Assembly: GCA_019426215.1 (NCBI GenBank)
Contig: CM033394.1
Span: 13,970,195 to 14,034,194, forward strand
DNA: 64,000 nucleotides
Source of the DNA: Buddleja alternifolia
Lineage: Eukaryota; Streptophyta; Magnoliopsida; Lamiales; Scrophulariaceae
Direction: 5' to 3'
In this document: one piece after another, positions 1-11,363 of the stretch
How the letters are laid out: every line of letters starts with the position of its first letter
How positions within the stretch are numbered: the first letter of the stretch is position 1
Notes under the pieces: model-generated
Seen by the model: only the letters and a program-made list of their open reading frames with translations
Told to the model about the DNA's origin: nothing
Database searches by the model: none
Translations under genes and position numbers: made by a program

Positions 1-34
1 GCAAATTGTTTCAAAGGGATACGATACCTATTGG

Positions 35-250
35 CTACAGAGATGAAAGCTGGGGGACAGGGAAATGCAACCCTGCTTTCAACTGAGCAGTATAAAAACA
101 AGTATATCCAAAAGGGGGGCAGTAAGGCCTACCTTGGGCAGTTGGGACTACAATCTTGTACGTTGCAGAAATTCCATAATTTTGGTGAACAATTTGCTCT
201 TGCTGAAAATGAATTGGTACCTGATAACCTCCCAAAAGTGAGGGTTCTTA
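35..250 (-). pseudogene. Possible remnant of a putative gypsy-type plant transposon protein
   Basis: The minus strand encodes a short open stretch ending in a pattern like PPFGYTCFYTAQLKAGLHFP. This resembles the conserved start of the plant transposon protein family PF04195 (putative gypsy-type transposon), where a FYxAxLKAGLRFPLP-like string is typical. Nothing else of the family is recognisable, and the fragment is cut by the window edge. The match rests on one short motif, so it is tentative. A 192-residue plus-strand frame over the same DNA (31-609) has no recognisable domain. Confidence 0.3.
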
Positions 251-799
251 TTCGAAAGAGCTTTTTCCTGATTTTCCAATTAGTCCTGACCTACAGCATT
301 CAAAGCATCTTGGTCAGTTTGGTGCAAATCTTCGCCTTCTATGATAGCCCCAGCGTAGTCTATCTCAGGAAAAGAATTATGAGTGGAAGAAGAAGGATTG
401 GGGAAGTTATGACCATCCAACTCAGTATCCGAGGAAGGGAAATCTATATAAACCTTACTCCCAATAACTTGGGTAGTACTATATTGGTCTCGAACAAAAA
501 AAGGAGGCTATCTCATCAAGGAAATCATGCTCAAATAAATTTATGGGTTACTCTCGATTCTGAGAGTCTGGCCCAAATTTGTTCGACATATTTGGGGAGA
601 GAAGAATAGCACAAAATATGAAGGGACAAATTGATGCAACAAAAAATAACAATAAAATAAGAAAAGGAGATAAAAGTACCTAGACGTGGGCAAGAAACAC
701 AAAGTAACTGCTGCTGTGCTTACAGAATATGCGATAAAAAGAAGGAGCGGATGAGTCCTTTAGTTTTTAAACTAAAAAAGGGAGAAAGAAGGAAAGTGG
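251..799. other. Unassigned AT-rich stretch
   Basis: I see no recognisable gene or repeat structure. It lies beside a decayed minus-strand Copia fragment and may be its eroded continuation, but no RT motif could be read. Confidence 0.4.
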
Positions 800-1821
800 C
801 GGGACTTCCCAAGATTGAAGGTGTTCTATTGATAAGATACACTATAGTATGTATGCATTCTCCCTAGTATATGATTAGAGTATGGGATTGAAACATGAGG
901 TCCATGGCTACACTTAGAATATATCTATGTTTCTTTTCCATTAGACCATTATCTTGAGGATTATAAGTATTAGAACTTTGATAAATAATGCCCTTGTTTT
1001 GAAAGAGACTGGAACAAGAAGACTTAAAGAAGTCTGAGGCATTATCTATTTTGACAATTTTGATGTGAGTGGAAAATTGAGTTTGAACATATAAGAAGAA
1101 TTTATGTATATGGGTAAAACATCAAATTTGTGTTTCATGAGGAACACTTATGTTGCTCTTGAAAAATCTTCCACTATAGATAGAAAGATTCTATCAGATG
1201 CATAAGTAGGAGTTTTGAAAGGTCCCCAGATATCCATGTAAATTATCTCAAAAGAAGTTGTAGTATAATGAGTTCTTTGAGGAAAAGATGTCCTATAATG
1301 TTTTGCTTTAGGATAGATAGAACAATGTGAAGATGTGTATTTCAGATTTTTGCCAAGATGTGGTAAGAATTGCAATCAAGAATATGATATATGACCTATT
1401 CTCAAATGCCACAACATTGAATCTGTAGATGTCAAATAACTAATTGTTACAGTGTGAAATGATAGAGATTGTAACTGACTTTTATTACAATGAGAAGATG
1501 AGTAATTGTTCTGGAAAAGAGAAGAATTGCATTGAGGAAAATTAGAAGACAAAGAACGCAAAACTTAAATATCAGAAATTATAGCCAAGGGATCAAGGAT
1601 GTAGAGACTATTCCTAACTCTACCAATCCTCTTGATCTTGACACTCCAAAGATCCTGAAAGATACAAAACTTGGTATATAAAGCAGTAAAACAATTGTTA
1701 TCTTGTGAGAATTTGGAAGCAGATAAAAAATTAAACAAAAATTGGGAACAAACAGGACATTTTGAAGTACAATATCAGGATTAAGTCTCATTGTTCCAAT
1801 TTTTCTTACTGAAGCTATGTT
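800..1821 (-). pseudogene. Copia pre-integrase and integrase fragment (left half)
   Basis: Read on the minus strand, this is the middle of a Copia polyprotein. In order it has the end of the protease region (NVLFVPNF at about 1740-1790), a GAG-pre-integrase piece with LWHLRIGH near 1390, and the integrase start (YMDIWGPFKTP, then EDFSRAT near 1150-1250). The catalytic core follows, with VKIDNASDF and NPQDNGLMEKKHRYIL near 890-1060, and then a LINRTPS-like string near 810-840. Integrase would join retrotransposon cDNA to the host chromosome, but several frameshifts and stops make this copy dead. The reading continues in frame at 52290-52334, because element O was inserted into it. Confidence 0.8.
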
Positions 1822-1826
1822 ACTTG
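1822..1826. repeat. Left target-site duplication of element O (ACTTG)
   Basis: Five bases immediately left of the TGATAG terminus of element O. They pair with ACCTG at 52285-52289 (4 of 5 identical), as expected for an old insertion. Confidence 0.75.
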
Positions 1827-2480
1827 TGATAGTTTCATATGCCCGGCGAGTTATCTGTTAGCTTAATCACTGTAACACAAATACTATGACAATCTTGTCT
1901 TTAACATCATATCAAACCTATTGGCATTATCTTTATTGTAATGGCTTATATAGTCTTGGTAAAGATCCCTTTGGATTACATAGAGCTAGGGGAGTAGTGT
2001 GTGACTTTGGAACATTCTTAAGGGTTATAATCCTTACAACCCATTCCAAATCATAGAGACAATGCGATGAGGGATATCATAGTCTCACCAAGACTTGTCT
2101 GTATATACATTCTCAAATGGGAGAGTGTCATGTTCCTTTAACAATGACCCACCGGGTCAGTGCATATATGGAGATTCATACTTTGGAGAAGCATGGAATT
2201 GAACGGCCCTGTAAGGACATCTTGTTGGTTCTGGTTAAACTAGAAGTCCTTCAGTCTCTTAGTGTGAAATTAATATTTTGACCTGAGATGTGAATAGAAA
2301 GGATACTACCCACTATACTTTGATGTACGGCGCGCACTCTAGGAGAGTCATACTGCGGTGTATGTTCTGCATAGTCTGGTAGTATAGAAAAACATGTGGC
2401 ATTAGATATGGGATCCATCTAGGGCTAACAGCCTGGTATTTCCTAATGGTGTTGAGTAAACTCTGAATGATCGTTATAAT

Positions 2481-4175
2481 TATTGGGAATGTGCCCTTGA
2501 TGCCAACAAGGAAATAGAATATAAGGCACGAGTTTATATTGTGCAGCCTCTAAATTAATATAAAGGGAATAATATGTTGTTCGTATAATTCTTGATGACA
2601 TCTATAAAGTCTTAAATGAACGACTAGTGTATGTGTGTCAAGGCAAACCTTCGCACTTCTTATAGTAGTTAAGGAGATGGGCACTGGAAACGTTTGATAC
2701 TTGATCACTTAAATGGTTCGCAAGTCAGATAATCTCAATTGGGCATTAAGATTCGTATTGACTTGTATGACACATGCTCTGACAAGAAATGCTTGTCGAA
2801 CACTATGGGATAGTGGGAGTTTGTGTCATGGATGCATTGATGGGATTAGAGTATTTGAACATGGCTCGTAGTAATCCGATGACATGGGTTTTTACTGAAT
2901 GACTGTCAATGATTGGATTATTGATTATGATGGTATGCGTGAGCCTTAGACTTGAGGAGTCACGGTCGCAGTGTGCTTGTGACGTTGGATTCTGTCATTC
3001 AAGTAGTTAGGCCCAATTCACCCATTGATGAGGTCGACTTCGAAGTGCATTCCAATGGGTAAGAAGCATGCGAGGTGATTGCCAAAAAGAAATTCAATGT
3101 CTCGAAAGTAAACAAGACGTATCCTATGCAATCATAGGTAAATGAGATTAGAAGTCTCCGGCCAGAGCTGATGAACTAACTCATGTTTAGTAATCTCATA
3201 TTACTATGATTCTTAGCATTGTATCGAGTCCTATGAGTTTGACATATTCCATGACTCTCACTCAATCGGGATACGTCAGTGAAGGGTTTATACTCATGCA
3301 GTATTCATAATCTATAGGTTCATAATCACATAGTCATTTTGTACTCGGTTGGGCTACGATGTGAGGCCACGGTGTTGGCTAGGTGCCACTCACATCCTTT
3401 GGTATCCTCCCATTGCCAATCGAGACAAACCTAGAGAATCACACTATAATTGAAGAGACGGGGAAATCAAGTCTTATATTTGGAGGGTGTTTTGGTAGTT
3501 TGTCCTTAGGAAGGACGAATGAATTAATTGGACTAATTAATTTAATTTATTGTTTAATAGGACTAAACATTGATAATTAAATTAATTGTGTTGACATGAT
3601 CAACTAAAACTATTAATTAATTATTCATTTGATTAATTAAATAGAATATTAATTTAATTTACGTGTATATTTAATTAGATTAAATATTAGGTGATTAAAT
3701 TAATTAGATTAAGTTGACTAAGTCAACTAAGCCCAACTAATGGTCTAAAAGCCCAAAGTGGGCGTGTCACATGAGCTTAAGTTGGAGAATTTATTTAATC
3801 CTCCAACACAAGCTCAAAAGTCAACTAAGAGAATTAATTCATAACACATAATTTTCACATAAGGTGAAATCCTCCATCGAAAAAATACTAGACAAAGAAA
3901 ACTCTTCTTCCAACTCATTCTCGCCTAGCCGCCATGGAGATTGGAGATGGAGATTTCCCGAAGCCCGTTTCTGTATGATGATCTAGAGATGGTACAGTTG
4001 AACCATTGAAGAAGATTGAAGATTCACTAGGATTAAAGATTGAAAATGCGAAAAGGTAAATTTTTCGTATTCATCTTTTTCTTGTTTAAATCAACGAAAG
4101 CCACAAGTTGATCTTGGTTTGGGAATCCGGATCTGTTTTTTTATTCCACTGCGCATGCCTACAGGATTCCCAACA
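2481..4175 (+). mobile_element. Copia solo LTR in the O 5' LTR
   Basis: A 1.7 kb unit runs from TATTGGGAATG to GGATTCCCAACA, flanked by ATAAT (2476-2480) and ATAAG (4176-4180). The LTR of O continues across it, as the copy at 50580-50770 shows. There is no internal coding region or second LTR, so this is a solo LTR left by LTR-LTR recombination. The first dinucleotide is TA where TG is expected. Its sequence is related to the reverse complement of the LTRs at 35701-37481 and 37798-39818, for instance in the segment around 3060-3440. Confidence 0.8.
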
Positions 4176-4386
4176 ATAAGCCTCTGGAGAAATGTCTTAA
4201 AAGATGGATAGGTGATCCCTGCTTAGAAGACCAGATCATTAGTGTTTCCAACATAGTCATAGCTTCTGCGGTTATTAGGGTTTTGACCGTCGCCATACCC
4301 TAGACCTTAGACGGGAAAAAGATGGAGGGCTTCGACTACCATGAAGATCGTAACACTACTACAAAATAAACTAGTACAGCACACCT

Positions 4387-4526
4387 ATTACAGCGGTTTT
4401 GGGAAAACCATTGAACGGAGGGACCTATTACAGCGGTTCATGGACGAACCGCTGTAATAGGGTCAACCCAGAGAATCGCTGTAATATGGATATTACAACG
4501 GTTCAACAAAGAACCGCTGTAATAGG
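4387..4526. repeat. Left subterminal repeat array of CACTA 1
   Basis: At least six copies of a 12-16 bp word, CTATTACAGCGGTT or its complement AACCGCTGTAATAG, occur in both orientations. Arrays of this type near CACTA ends are bound by the accessory transposition protein in the En/Spm family. Confidence 0.8.
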
Positions 4527-4990
4527 CATCCCCCTCAAATCATAAACCCGCGTCTAATTCCCCCCATTTCCCTGCATTTTCTATCTCGCTCTACTCTTTC
4601 TCTCTCACTCGACTATCTCTCTCTAGTCTCTATCTCTCACTCGACTATCTCTCTCTACTCTCCCTCTCACTCGACTCCTCCACCATCCCCGGTCACCGCC
4701 GCCACCACCTTCGCCGCCACTACCATCACCATCACCACGTACCCCCATTAGTCTCTCTCTCTCTCTCTCACTCACTCTCTCTACTACTCTATATATATAT
4801 CTCTAGCTCTATATATATACACACACACACACACCACATATACCGCCGCCACCACCACCAAACCCACCATATACCGCCGCCACCACCACCAAACCCACCA
4901 TATACTGCCACCACCACCACCTTATACCGCCGCCGCCGCAGCCACCAGAGCGTCGCTCATCTCTCGCTCTCTCTCGACTCTCTCTCACCT
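4527..4990. repeat. Low-complexity CT and CCGCCACCA-rich tract inside CACTA 1
   Basis: Runs of CTCTCT, a short (TA)n/(CA)n stretch near 4786-4832, and repeats of CCGCCGCCACCACCA. A CT-rich leader upstream of the gene remnant is a plausible reading. No reading frame is supported. Confidence 0.6.
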
Positions 4991-5750
4991 TATAGGTATA
5001 TATATATAAATATATATGTTATATATATGTTATGTATATGTTATGATAATTAGGGCTATATGTTAATATCTTGATTGTTGTTATATATATGTTATGTTAA
5101 TTGGAGTTTTGTGAATTATATAATGTGGGCTATATGTTAATTTCTTGATTGTTATTATGTATATGTTATGTTAAATTGGGGTGTGAATTATGTAATGTGG
5201 ATTTTTGTTATGTTATGTTATGGTTGATAATGTTATGTTATAGTTGATTATGTTATAATTTGGATTATTTTTATGTTAACGTTGATTATGTTAATTAGTT
5301 TTGTGACTTATATAATGTGGGTTTTTGTTATATATATGTTATGTTAATTGGGGTTTCTTGAGTGTTGGATTTTTGATTTATGCTATGATATGTTGGTATC
5401 ATGATTGGATTTTCATTGTATTATTTTGTTTACATCGTTTAATGCATTCATGGTTTTGTGAAGTTCGATTGGTTTTGTGAACAAATTGATGGATTTGTTT
5501 TGTTGGTTGCAATTTTGGGGGAAGATTAAGTCGAGAACTTGGTAGGAATTTTTGCGTCGTTACACTGCTGAATTTTTTCTAGAATAATGGGCATTGTTAT
5601 TTGTTTTACTGCATATAAATTTGTTTGGGTTTGTTGTGGTTGAAATATCTGAGTTTTGTTTGTTCCAAGGTTGGGAGAAGATTAAGTCGAGAACTTGGTA
5701 GAAATTTGATACATGAATCTAACTTCTGTATTTTTCGCTTTTGTAGGTCG

Positions 5751-6370
5751 ATGGAAACTGAGGGTGCTGCAAACAAACATGCTGAAAATGAGATCTGTAG
5801 ATGTGTCACGACAATAAAAAAAGTCATAAATGCCAAAAGTAAAGGATTAAGGCTACCGGTCGGCTGGAATGAGAATGGCCAATCAGTTGACCCAAACAAA
5901 GCAACATTTGTTGTTACATTGGGGTCATTGCTCATCAGATGGTGCCGATTACCATTAGTGATTGGCGACACGTCCTGGCAGCAACAAAAGAAGTAGTTTA
6001 GGATGAAATAGCTGTAAGTTGGTTATTATCATGTTTCTAATTGGTTAATGTTACTTTTGTTTATTCAATTTTCTCTAAATTATAATTTCATATATACTTT
6101 GTTATTTCTTTTTTGTAGTTGGCCTTTGATATTGAAAAAAGTAGAGAAAAATTCGTTTTAGCCGAAGCTGGAAAGCTAGCTCGAAACTTCAGGAGCTTCT
6201 TGAGTAGAGTGTGGGTACAGGATGATAATGGGAAGATTAATTTCAGCCCACCCTCATAATATGATATATCTCAAGAAGATTGGATGGCATTTTTACATGT
6301 TCGCCAAAGTGAAGATTTCCAGAGAGTTATTTTAATTTACGGTTTCATTTGTTGGTTATTGCATTTATAT
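5751..6370 (+). pseudogene. Plant transposase_24-like remnant (CACTA accessory gene) with one intron
   Basis: From the ATG at 5751 the frame reads METEGAANKHAENE and then KGLRLPVGWNENGQSV. This matches the conserved block of plant transposase (Ptta/En/Spm) proteins of the PF03004 type. A good donor (CT|GTAAGT, intron from 6014) and acceptor (TTTTGTAG, ending 6118) lead into a second exon with KSREKFVLAEAGKLARNF, as the family shows. A frameshift and stop near 5970-5996, a stop near 6260 and the loss of the rest of the protein make it non-functional. In related elements the protein binds subterminal repeats and assists excision. The upstream in-frame stretch from 5625 is probably leader or intron. 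Confidence 0.65.
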
Positions 6371-6530
6371 GAAACCATATACATTGACTAATGCTTTGAT
6401 TATGTAATGAACAACAACTAAATAGGGAAAATCAGGAAAGAGCAAAGGATCTTGAATATCCTTACAAGAAATCACATCTTGGACATGCTCTTGTGGAGCA
6501 AATTAAATTGTGACATTGTAGGAACATTTT

Positions 6531-6533
<3 letters not shown>

Positions 6534-6562
<29 letters not shown>
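6534..6562. repeat. (TA)n microsatellite
   Basis: A run of about 13 TA units inside CACTA 1. Short frames on both strands across it are artefacts of the repeat. Confidence 0.9.
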
Positions 6563-6565
<3 letters not shown>

Positions 6566-6589
6566 CAAAATAACCACTTAATAGGATGT

Positions 6590-6667
6590 ACCTATTACAA
6601 CAGTTATTTTCATAACCGCTGTAATAGGCCTTGAAACTATTACAACGGTTAAAACCACTGTAATAGG
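6590..6667. repeat. Right subterminal repeat array of CACTA 1
   Basis: Four copies of the same CTATTACARCGGTT-type word as at the left end, in both orientations, just inside the right terminal inverted repeat. Confidence 0.8.
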
Positions 6668-7569
6668 TCATTTCTGTAGTAGTGTAACCTGGAGAGGTTT
6701 GCTTTTATCATTAACATCTCGGAAATCATGACTAATTAATTATTTGATAACTAAGTTAGCCTATTGGAAGGACTTGTTGCTAGCTTAGTAATGAGCCTAA
6801 AGGATCACACACTTAACTTAGTGTAGTACCCATTAGCTAAGTTAAATTTTTGTGAATTAATGGAGAGATTAATTAATTTAAATTAATTATTCAGAAAAAA
6901 AAGGAATTAATTAGTTAAGTGGTCTTAATTAATTAATGGTATAATCAATTAATGTATGAAAGAGAAACTAATATAATATTTATATATATATGTATATGCG
7001 CGTGTATATGTGTTTATGGCGAAGGGATTTTTATCTTGCTCGCCAAGTCTACACACACACACACACACACATATATATACATATAATTAAAGCTGAATGT
7101 ATGAATGAATTCAAGGGAATCACAATTTCAGAGTCGTGAAATTTATTCTCTCTTTCTCTTATCAACCCTTTTCATAAGATTCTTCCAACTAATGTGTTGA
7201 GTACAAAGAACACGAGAAATATTTCTTACCTTTTATTTCCATAAGCCAAAAGTTCAACTTCTTTTTTGCTAGCGCTGGTAAATTGAATCGAGGGTATGAA
7301 CTAAGGTGTGGATACACTGTAGAAACGCGATATCAGGAGCGTTGAAGCAAACCAAATTCGAAATAGTCAAAATCCATAAGATCGATTATTGTAATTTTGT
7401 CAACGAGGTAAACACGCGAAAAACCCTTTGTTAGTTTTTGTTAAATCCGATGGTACCATGTCAACCTAGCTCTTGTTTAGGTGATATCCATTGTTTATTT
7501 TAGAAAATTATTATTTTCGTTTGCGTTGCACCATCGATTATCCTCAGGGGCTAATCACTATTCTAACAA

Positions 7570-7581
7570 TGGTATCAGAGC
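7570..7581 (+). promoter_or_regulatory. Primer binding site of element O
   Basis: TGGTATCAGAGC lies one base after the LTR end. It is complementary to the 3' end of initiator tRNA-Met, the usual primer for Copia reverse transcription. Confidence 0.9.
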
Positions 7582-7943
7582 CAAGGTTTTGACATGACTC
7601 AAATTTTTTATGTGTTTATGTTTGTATGCTTTAAATTTTATTTTACTGCATATGAATGGATTGGATTTTTTGATTTAATTTTTGGACTGATTAAAATCGT
7701 ATAAACCTAAAAATTCATTTAATCTGAAAATTGGATTTTTGAAATCTAAAATTGCATTTTTTGAAAATCTAGAAATTGTGGCATTTTAGGTTCAAGGATT
7801 CAAATAACACGCTTTACGTGTTTGGAGGATTGAAATGGGATTGAGCCTGAGACGGCGTTCACACGCTGTCTCCTATACACTTAGAACTCGACAGCGACAG
7901 AATCCACCTGGCAAAGGCGAACAGCGAGTTTGATGTTCGCATG
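7582..7943 (+). other. Untranslated leader of element O (first part)
   Basis: AT-rich sequence without a gene. It continues at 34102 after the Gypsy insertion. Confidence 0.7.
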
Positions 7944-8156
7944 TGATAAGAGTTATTTTGTGTATTTTTGGGCCCTTTATGTAGATATTTTAGATTCATT
8001 TATAGCGTGATTTCTGTCACTTGTGCATTTAATTTGTGCGTTCAGTGATTTCAGGCTTTAAACAGATGTACACGAAGAAAAGGGTGGAAAGACTACGCAT
8101 AGAACGAATCCAGGCCAGGTTGTTTTGCATGTCCGCGCCAGACGCCAGTTTCATCA

Positions 8157-8340
8157 CGCCTAGGCATCAGCTGAGGAGAAAACAAATCGAAGCGCGCAGC
8201 ACGGCGCCTAGGTGCCATCTTACCTGCACCTAGGTGCTAATCATGCCATGCTCGAGAGCCACACTTACGACGCCTAGGCGTCAGTTGACTTATCCTCCAA
8301 GCCAGCTGAGCCATGTAGGCTATGCTTAGGCGCCAATCCA
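8157..8340 (+). repeat. Cluster of CCTAGGCGCC-type words in the 5' LTR
   Basis: Five variants of a GCCTAGGCGCCA word occur near 8157, 8203, 8226, 8270 and 8324 in otherwise AT-rich DNA. The cluster ends about 40 bp before the TATA box at 8377. Confidence 0.75.
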
Positions 8341-8376
8341 CTCTAGTCTGGGAGCCCTTGTAACCATTTTCATAAG

Positions 8377-8384
8377 TATAAAGG
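8377..8384 (+). promoter_or_regulatory. TATA box of the Gypsy 5' LTR
   Basis: TATAAAGG, conserved at 19401-19408 in the 3' LTR. It is the likely core promoter of the genomic transcript. Confidence 0.6.
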
Positions 8385-9269
8385 CAAAAAATGAGCAAAA
8401 GAAAATGGGTTCGGACTCTAAGCAATTTTTGGGGTTGGGACCATATAATCATCAACTTTGAAGAGCAAGAGAAAGAGGATTAGCTAGAGATTAAAGCCTT
8501 TAGCCCGGATTCATCATCAATCAAGCATTAGGGAGTTTTTAATTGTTTTCACTACATTTTTATCCATGATTATGTATATGACTACGTTAGATTCTCTTAT
8601 GTCATTGATGAGCTAAACTTGTAAAACTAGGGCCATGTGAATGCCAATTTGTGATTTATTCTTATAGATGATTGTTTGAATCAATTCTTGTGCTGTTTTG
8701 TGTTGTGAATTTGTGATTATGCTTTTTACATATGCTTAATCATCATATGTTTGATTAATTGTCTAGATTAATGTTTTGAGGAAGCTCAATTCAAAACATC
8801 ACCGACCAAATAGGAATTGCCCTAGACATAGGTAGATATTCCCGGGTGAAGTAAGTGGACTTTAGTCGAAGAAGTTCTAATCCTTAATGCATGCTTGATA
8901 ATTAGATTCCCAAATAAACATCTTTTGGAGACCGTTATTTAAGCATAGGATATCTATCTTGAGATATCGGGTAGTTATTATCATAGGATCTTGCACCATA
9001 GCAACTTAGGTCTAATGATTCAACGAGATTCTTTATAGGGATAACAGATCAAATTGAGCCTCGCGTGCGCCTAGTTATCTTTCATACTTGAGATTCTTCA
9101 GACATTTGTTTGAATTTACTCTTTACTTTAGTCGTTTATTTCATTATGAATCCTAAACTAAAATTCAATTCCTTGTGGTTCGACAACCCAGACTTAATCC
9201 ACTTTTATTACTATACACGACTAATGCACTTGCTACCAAAGCACGTTTGCTATTAGCGTGTTATGTTTT

Positions 9270-9286
9270 TGGCACCGTTGCCTGGA
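9270..9286 (+). promoter_or_regulatory. Primer binding site of the Gypsy element (tRNA-Asp type)
   Basis: TGGCACCGTTGCCTGGA closely resembles TGGCGCCGTTGCCGGGGA, the complement of the plant tRNA-Asp 3' end used by Athila-type elements. It lies a few bases after the LTR. Confidence 0.75.
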
Positions 9287-9423
9287 ACTTGTTTATTTTA
9301 GTTTTTGATCTTCTTTTACGCTTTCATTATTCTTAGTTTTTCGTTTATTTCATGCTTTTCTTTTATTTTATTTTTAGTCTAATTTTGTTTCTTTGGTTTA
9401 CTTGATAGGTTCATTGTTGGTGC

Positions 9424-10882
9424 ATGACCGGATCCTCCAATGAGCATCTATTAGATTTTGAGTCTGAAATCGAATGTACACTCGGGGCTAGTCGACGAAT
9501 TCTAGAGATGGAGGACAATCTCTATCCAAACCCAAATTCACTCTTTCCGGATATGAATCTACTGGAGAATAGAGAGTGGCTACAAGGCATTCTCCAAGCT
9601 ATGCAACCGCCTCCTCCACAACTACTTCTTTCAGTCCGGGGTAGTCTACCACCGAGGATCCACACTATACCGGGTCCCGTGGTTTTACCCAACTTCTATG
9701 CACCCAATTATCACATCCCATCTCATTTATTTAGCATGGTACAAGGTGAACGATTCTATGGTAAACCTCATGAATCGCCTCATCAACACTTGGAGACTTT
9801 AGATCAGATCATAACTTTGGATTGAACGAGCAAGTGCTACATTTTTTTGATAGAGTCCGGTCACGCATTAAAAATAGGCTTAATGCTGGTGCGGGCTGCG
9901 ATCTTCTCGTTTTGGATTGCCAAAGTGTATGGGACAAGATTGAGCAACTAGATCGGGAAGATGAGCTCTATCCCTATGATGAAGAGGGTATTGCCAAGAA
10001 GATTGCTAGTGTTCAAGAGTTGGAAGAAGAAGTAACTTTGGAACCAATGGTTAGCGATGTGAACTATGTTGGAAATGCCAATCAACCCGAGTGAAATTCT
10101 ATGTGCCTGAAAATTTCCCAAAGAGGCCTAATCCGGCTCATAATGCACAACCCGGTATTTATCAAGCACCCAGGCTTTCATTCAACACCATCCAAGCTCC
10201 ATGGGAAGGTAAATTTCATGCACAAGGGCAAGTTAGGCCTCCTACAACCGATGAATGTCTCGATGCGCATATTATGAAATCGGATTAATCATTCAATGAA
10301 CTCCGAAACATGATGAAAGACATGTGTATGGCAATAAATGATATACAAATGCACATGGGACAATTGTCAACCGAAGTAAATGGGTGGGCCCCAGGTACTT
10401 TGCCGAGTGACATGGAGAAGAATCCTATGGAGCAATGTCATACGGTTGACTTAAGGAGTGGAAACCAGTTGAAAGAAAATGAAGAAATGGCATGCACAGC
10501 CGCGCCTAGAGGCCATAAAGACCATGCCCAAGCGCTGGCCACGCCCCTCCAGGAAGATGTGCTTCACACTGCAGCTCCCGAGCACCAAACTGACCTCGCC
10601 CAGGGGCCGTCCTCACCGTGCCCAGCGCCACTTCTGGGGCCCAGGCGCCATTGCCTGCTTTCTCCTGCTTCTAGTTCTTCATCTTCGACTCCCGCTACAC
10701 CAATCAAGATACGTCATACTTTACCAATGGCACAGAAAAAGAAGAAGAAGGAGATGGATCAAAGCTTCCTTAGGACCTTGGCTATTCTTCATGAGGTTCG
10801 GATCAAGATTCCCTTCATCGATGCCATTTTGAAAATACACAACTACATCAAATTCTTTAAGGACATCTTGTCTAACAAGTGA
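9424..10882 (+). pseudogene. gag: Gypsy gag
   Basis: Gag forms the capsid-like particle. The first piece (9424-9825) contains MVQGERFYGKPHESPHQHLE, the start of the conserved retrotransposon gag domain of Athila/Tat elements. The next frames (9822-10094 and 10091-10288) carry its remainder and a Pro/Gln-rich linker. The last (10310-10882) has MGQLSTEVN and VDLRSGNQL, corresponding to the conserved IGQLA and TLRSGK motifs before the protease. Frame changes near 9822 and 10091, a stop at 10288 and lost sequence near 9820 interrupt it. A GC-rich insert around 10497-10660 carries the same CCTAGGCGCC-type word as the LTR. No zinc knuckle is visible. Confidence 0.8.
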
Positions 10883-10945
10883 AAATGGGAAGAAAACAAG
10901 ACGGTATGTCTAACCGAGGAGAGCTCAGCTATCGTAATCAACAAA

Positions 10946-11363
10946 TTGCCTCACAAGCTCAAAGACCTAGGGAGTCTTACTATTCCGTGCACCATTGGCC
11001 ATCTCACTTTCGAAAAAGTCCTTTGTGATTCGAGAGCTAGCATTAATCTCCTTCCCTACTCTATATTCAAGAAGCTTAGCCTCGGGAATCCTAAGTCAAC
11101 ATGTATATCTTTGCAACTAGTGAATCGATCAATCAAGAACCCAAAGGGGATCATTGATTATGTGATTGTGCAAGTCGACAAATTATTTTTCCTGGTTGAC
11201 TTCGTGATGCTTGAGATGGAAGAAGACGTTGAAGTGCGTTTCATCCTAGGAAGATCTTTCCTAGCCACAGGTAAAGAAATCTTGATATCGTCGACGGTAA
11301 GCTTACTTTACATGTGGGTAAGGAGAAAGTTATTTTTGATGTATACAAAGTGCTTAAACATCG
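10946..11363 (+). pseudogene. Gypsy retropepsin-like protease
   Basis: The frame reads LKDLGSLTIPCTIG and then CDSRASINLLPYSIF. In the family the second motif is CDLGASINLMP, so the glycine next to the catalytic aspartate is replaced by arginine, which should abolish activity. ILGRSFLATG near 11245-11275 is the conserved C-terminal ILGRPFLATG motif. The enzyme would cleave the Gag-Pol polyprotein. The frame runs on into a TRIM-like insertion at 11364, so the last residues of the open frame (to 11458) are not protease. Confidence 0.85.

Larger units (their letters stand above)
4354..6684. mobile_element. CACTA DNA transposon 1 (non-autonomous)
   Basis: The left end is CACTACTACAAAA. The right end is the inverted form, TTTCTGTAGTAGTG. 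A perfect 3 bp duplication TAA flanks it (4351-4353 and 6685-6687). The homologous place in the O 3' LTR near 50768-50775 has no insertion. CACTA elements move by cut and paste using a TNPD transposase and an accessory DNA-binding protein. Only an accessory-type gene remnant is present, so this copy would need help from an autonomous relative. Confidence 0.92.
1827..7568 (+). repeat. 5' LTR of element O, interrupted twice
   Basis: The LTR sequence occupies 1827-2480, 4176-4353 and 6685-7568. It is interrupted by a Copia solo LTR and a CACTA element. The 3' LTR at 48308-52284 lacks both insertions and so shows the empty sites. About 1.7 kb remains after the insertions are removed. The segment 6685-7568 is AT-rich and has an (AC)n tract near 7052-7068. 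Confidence 0.85.
7944..9263 (+). repeat. 5' LTR of the Gypsy element
   Basis: It begins TGATAAGAG and ends near TTAGCGTGTTA, where the last two bases have drifted from CA. It matches 18991-20053 plus 33837-34096 and carries a cluster of the GC word upstream of a TATA box. Confidence 0.88.

Noticed and set aside
31..609. 192-residue plus-strand open frame
   Set aside because: No recognisable domain; the minus strand of the same DNA gives a transposon-like motif, and the composition is not protein-like.
6452..6671. Two overlapping small frames on opposite strands
   Set aside because: Both run through the (TA)n tract and the CACTA subterminal repeats.
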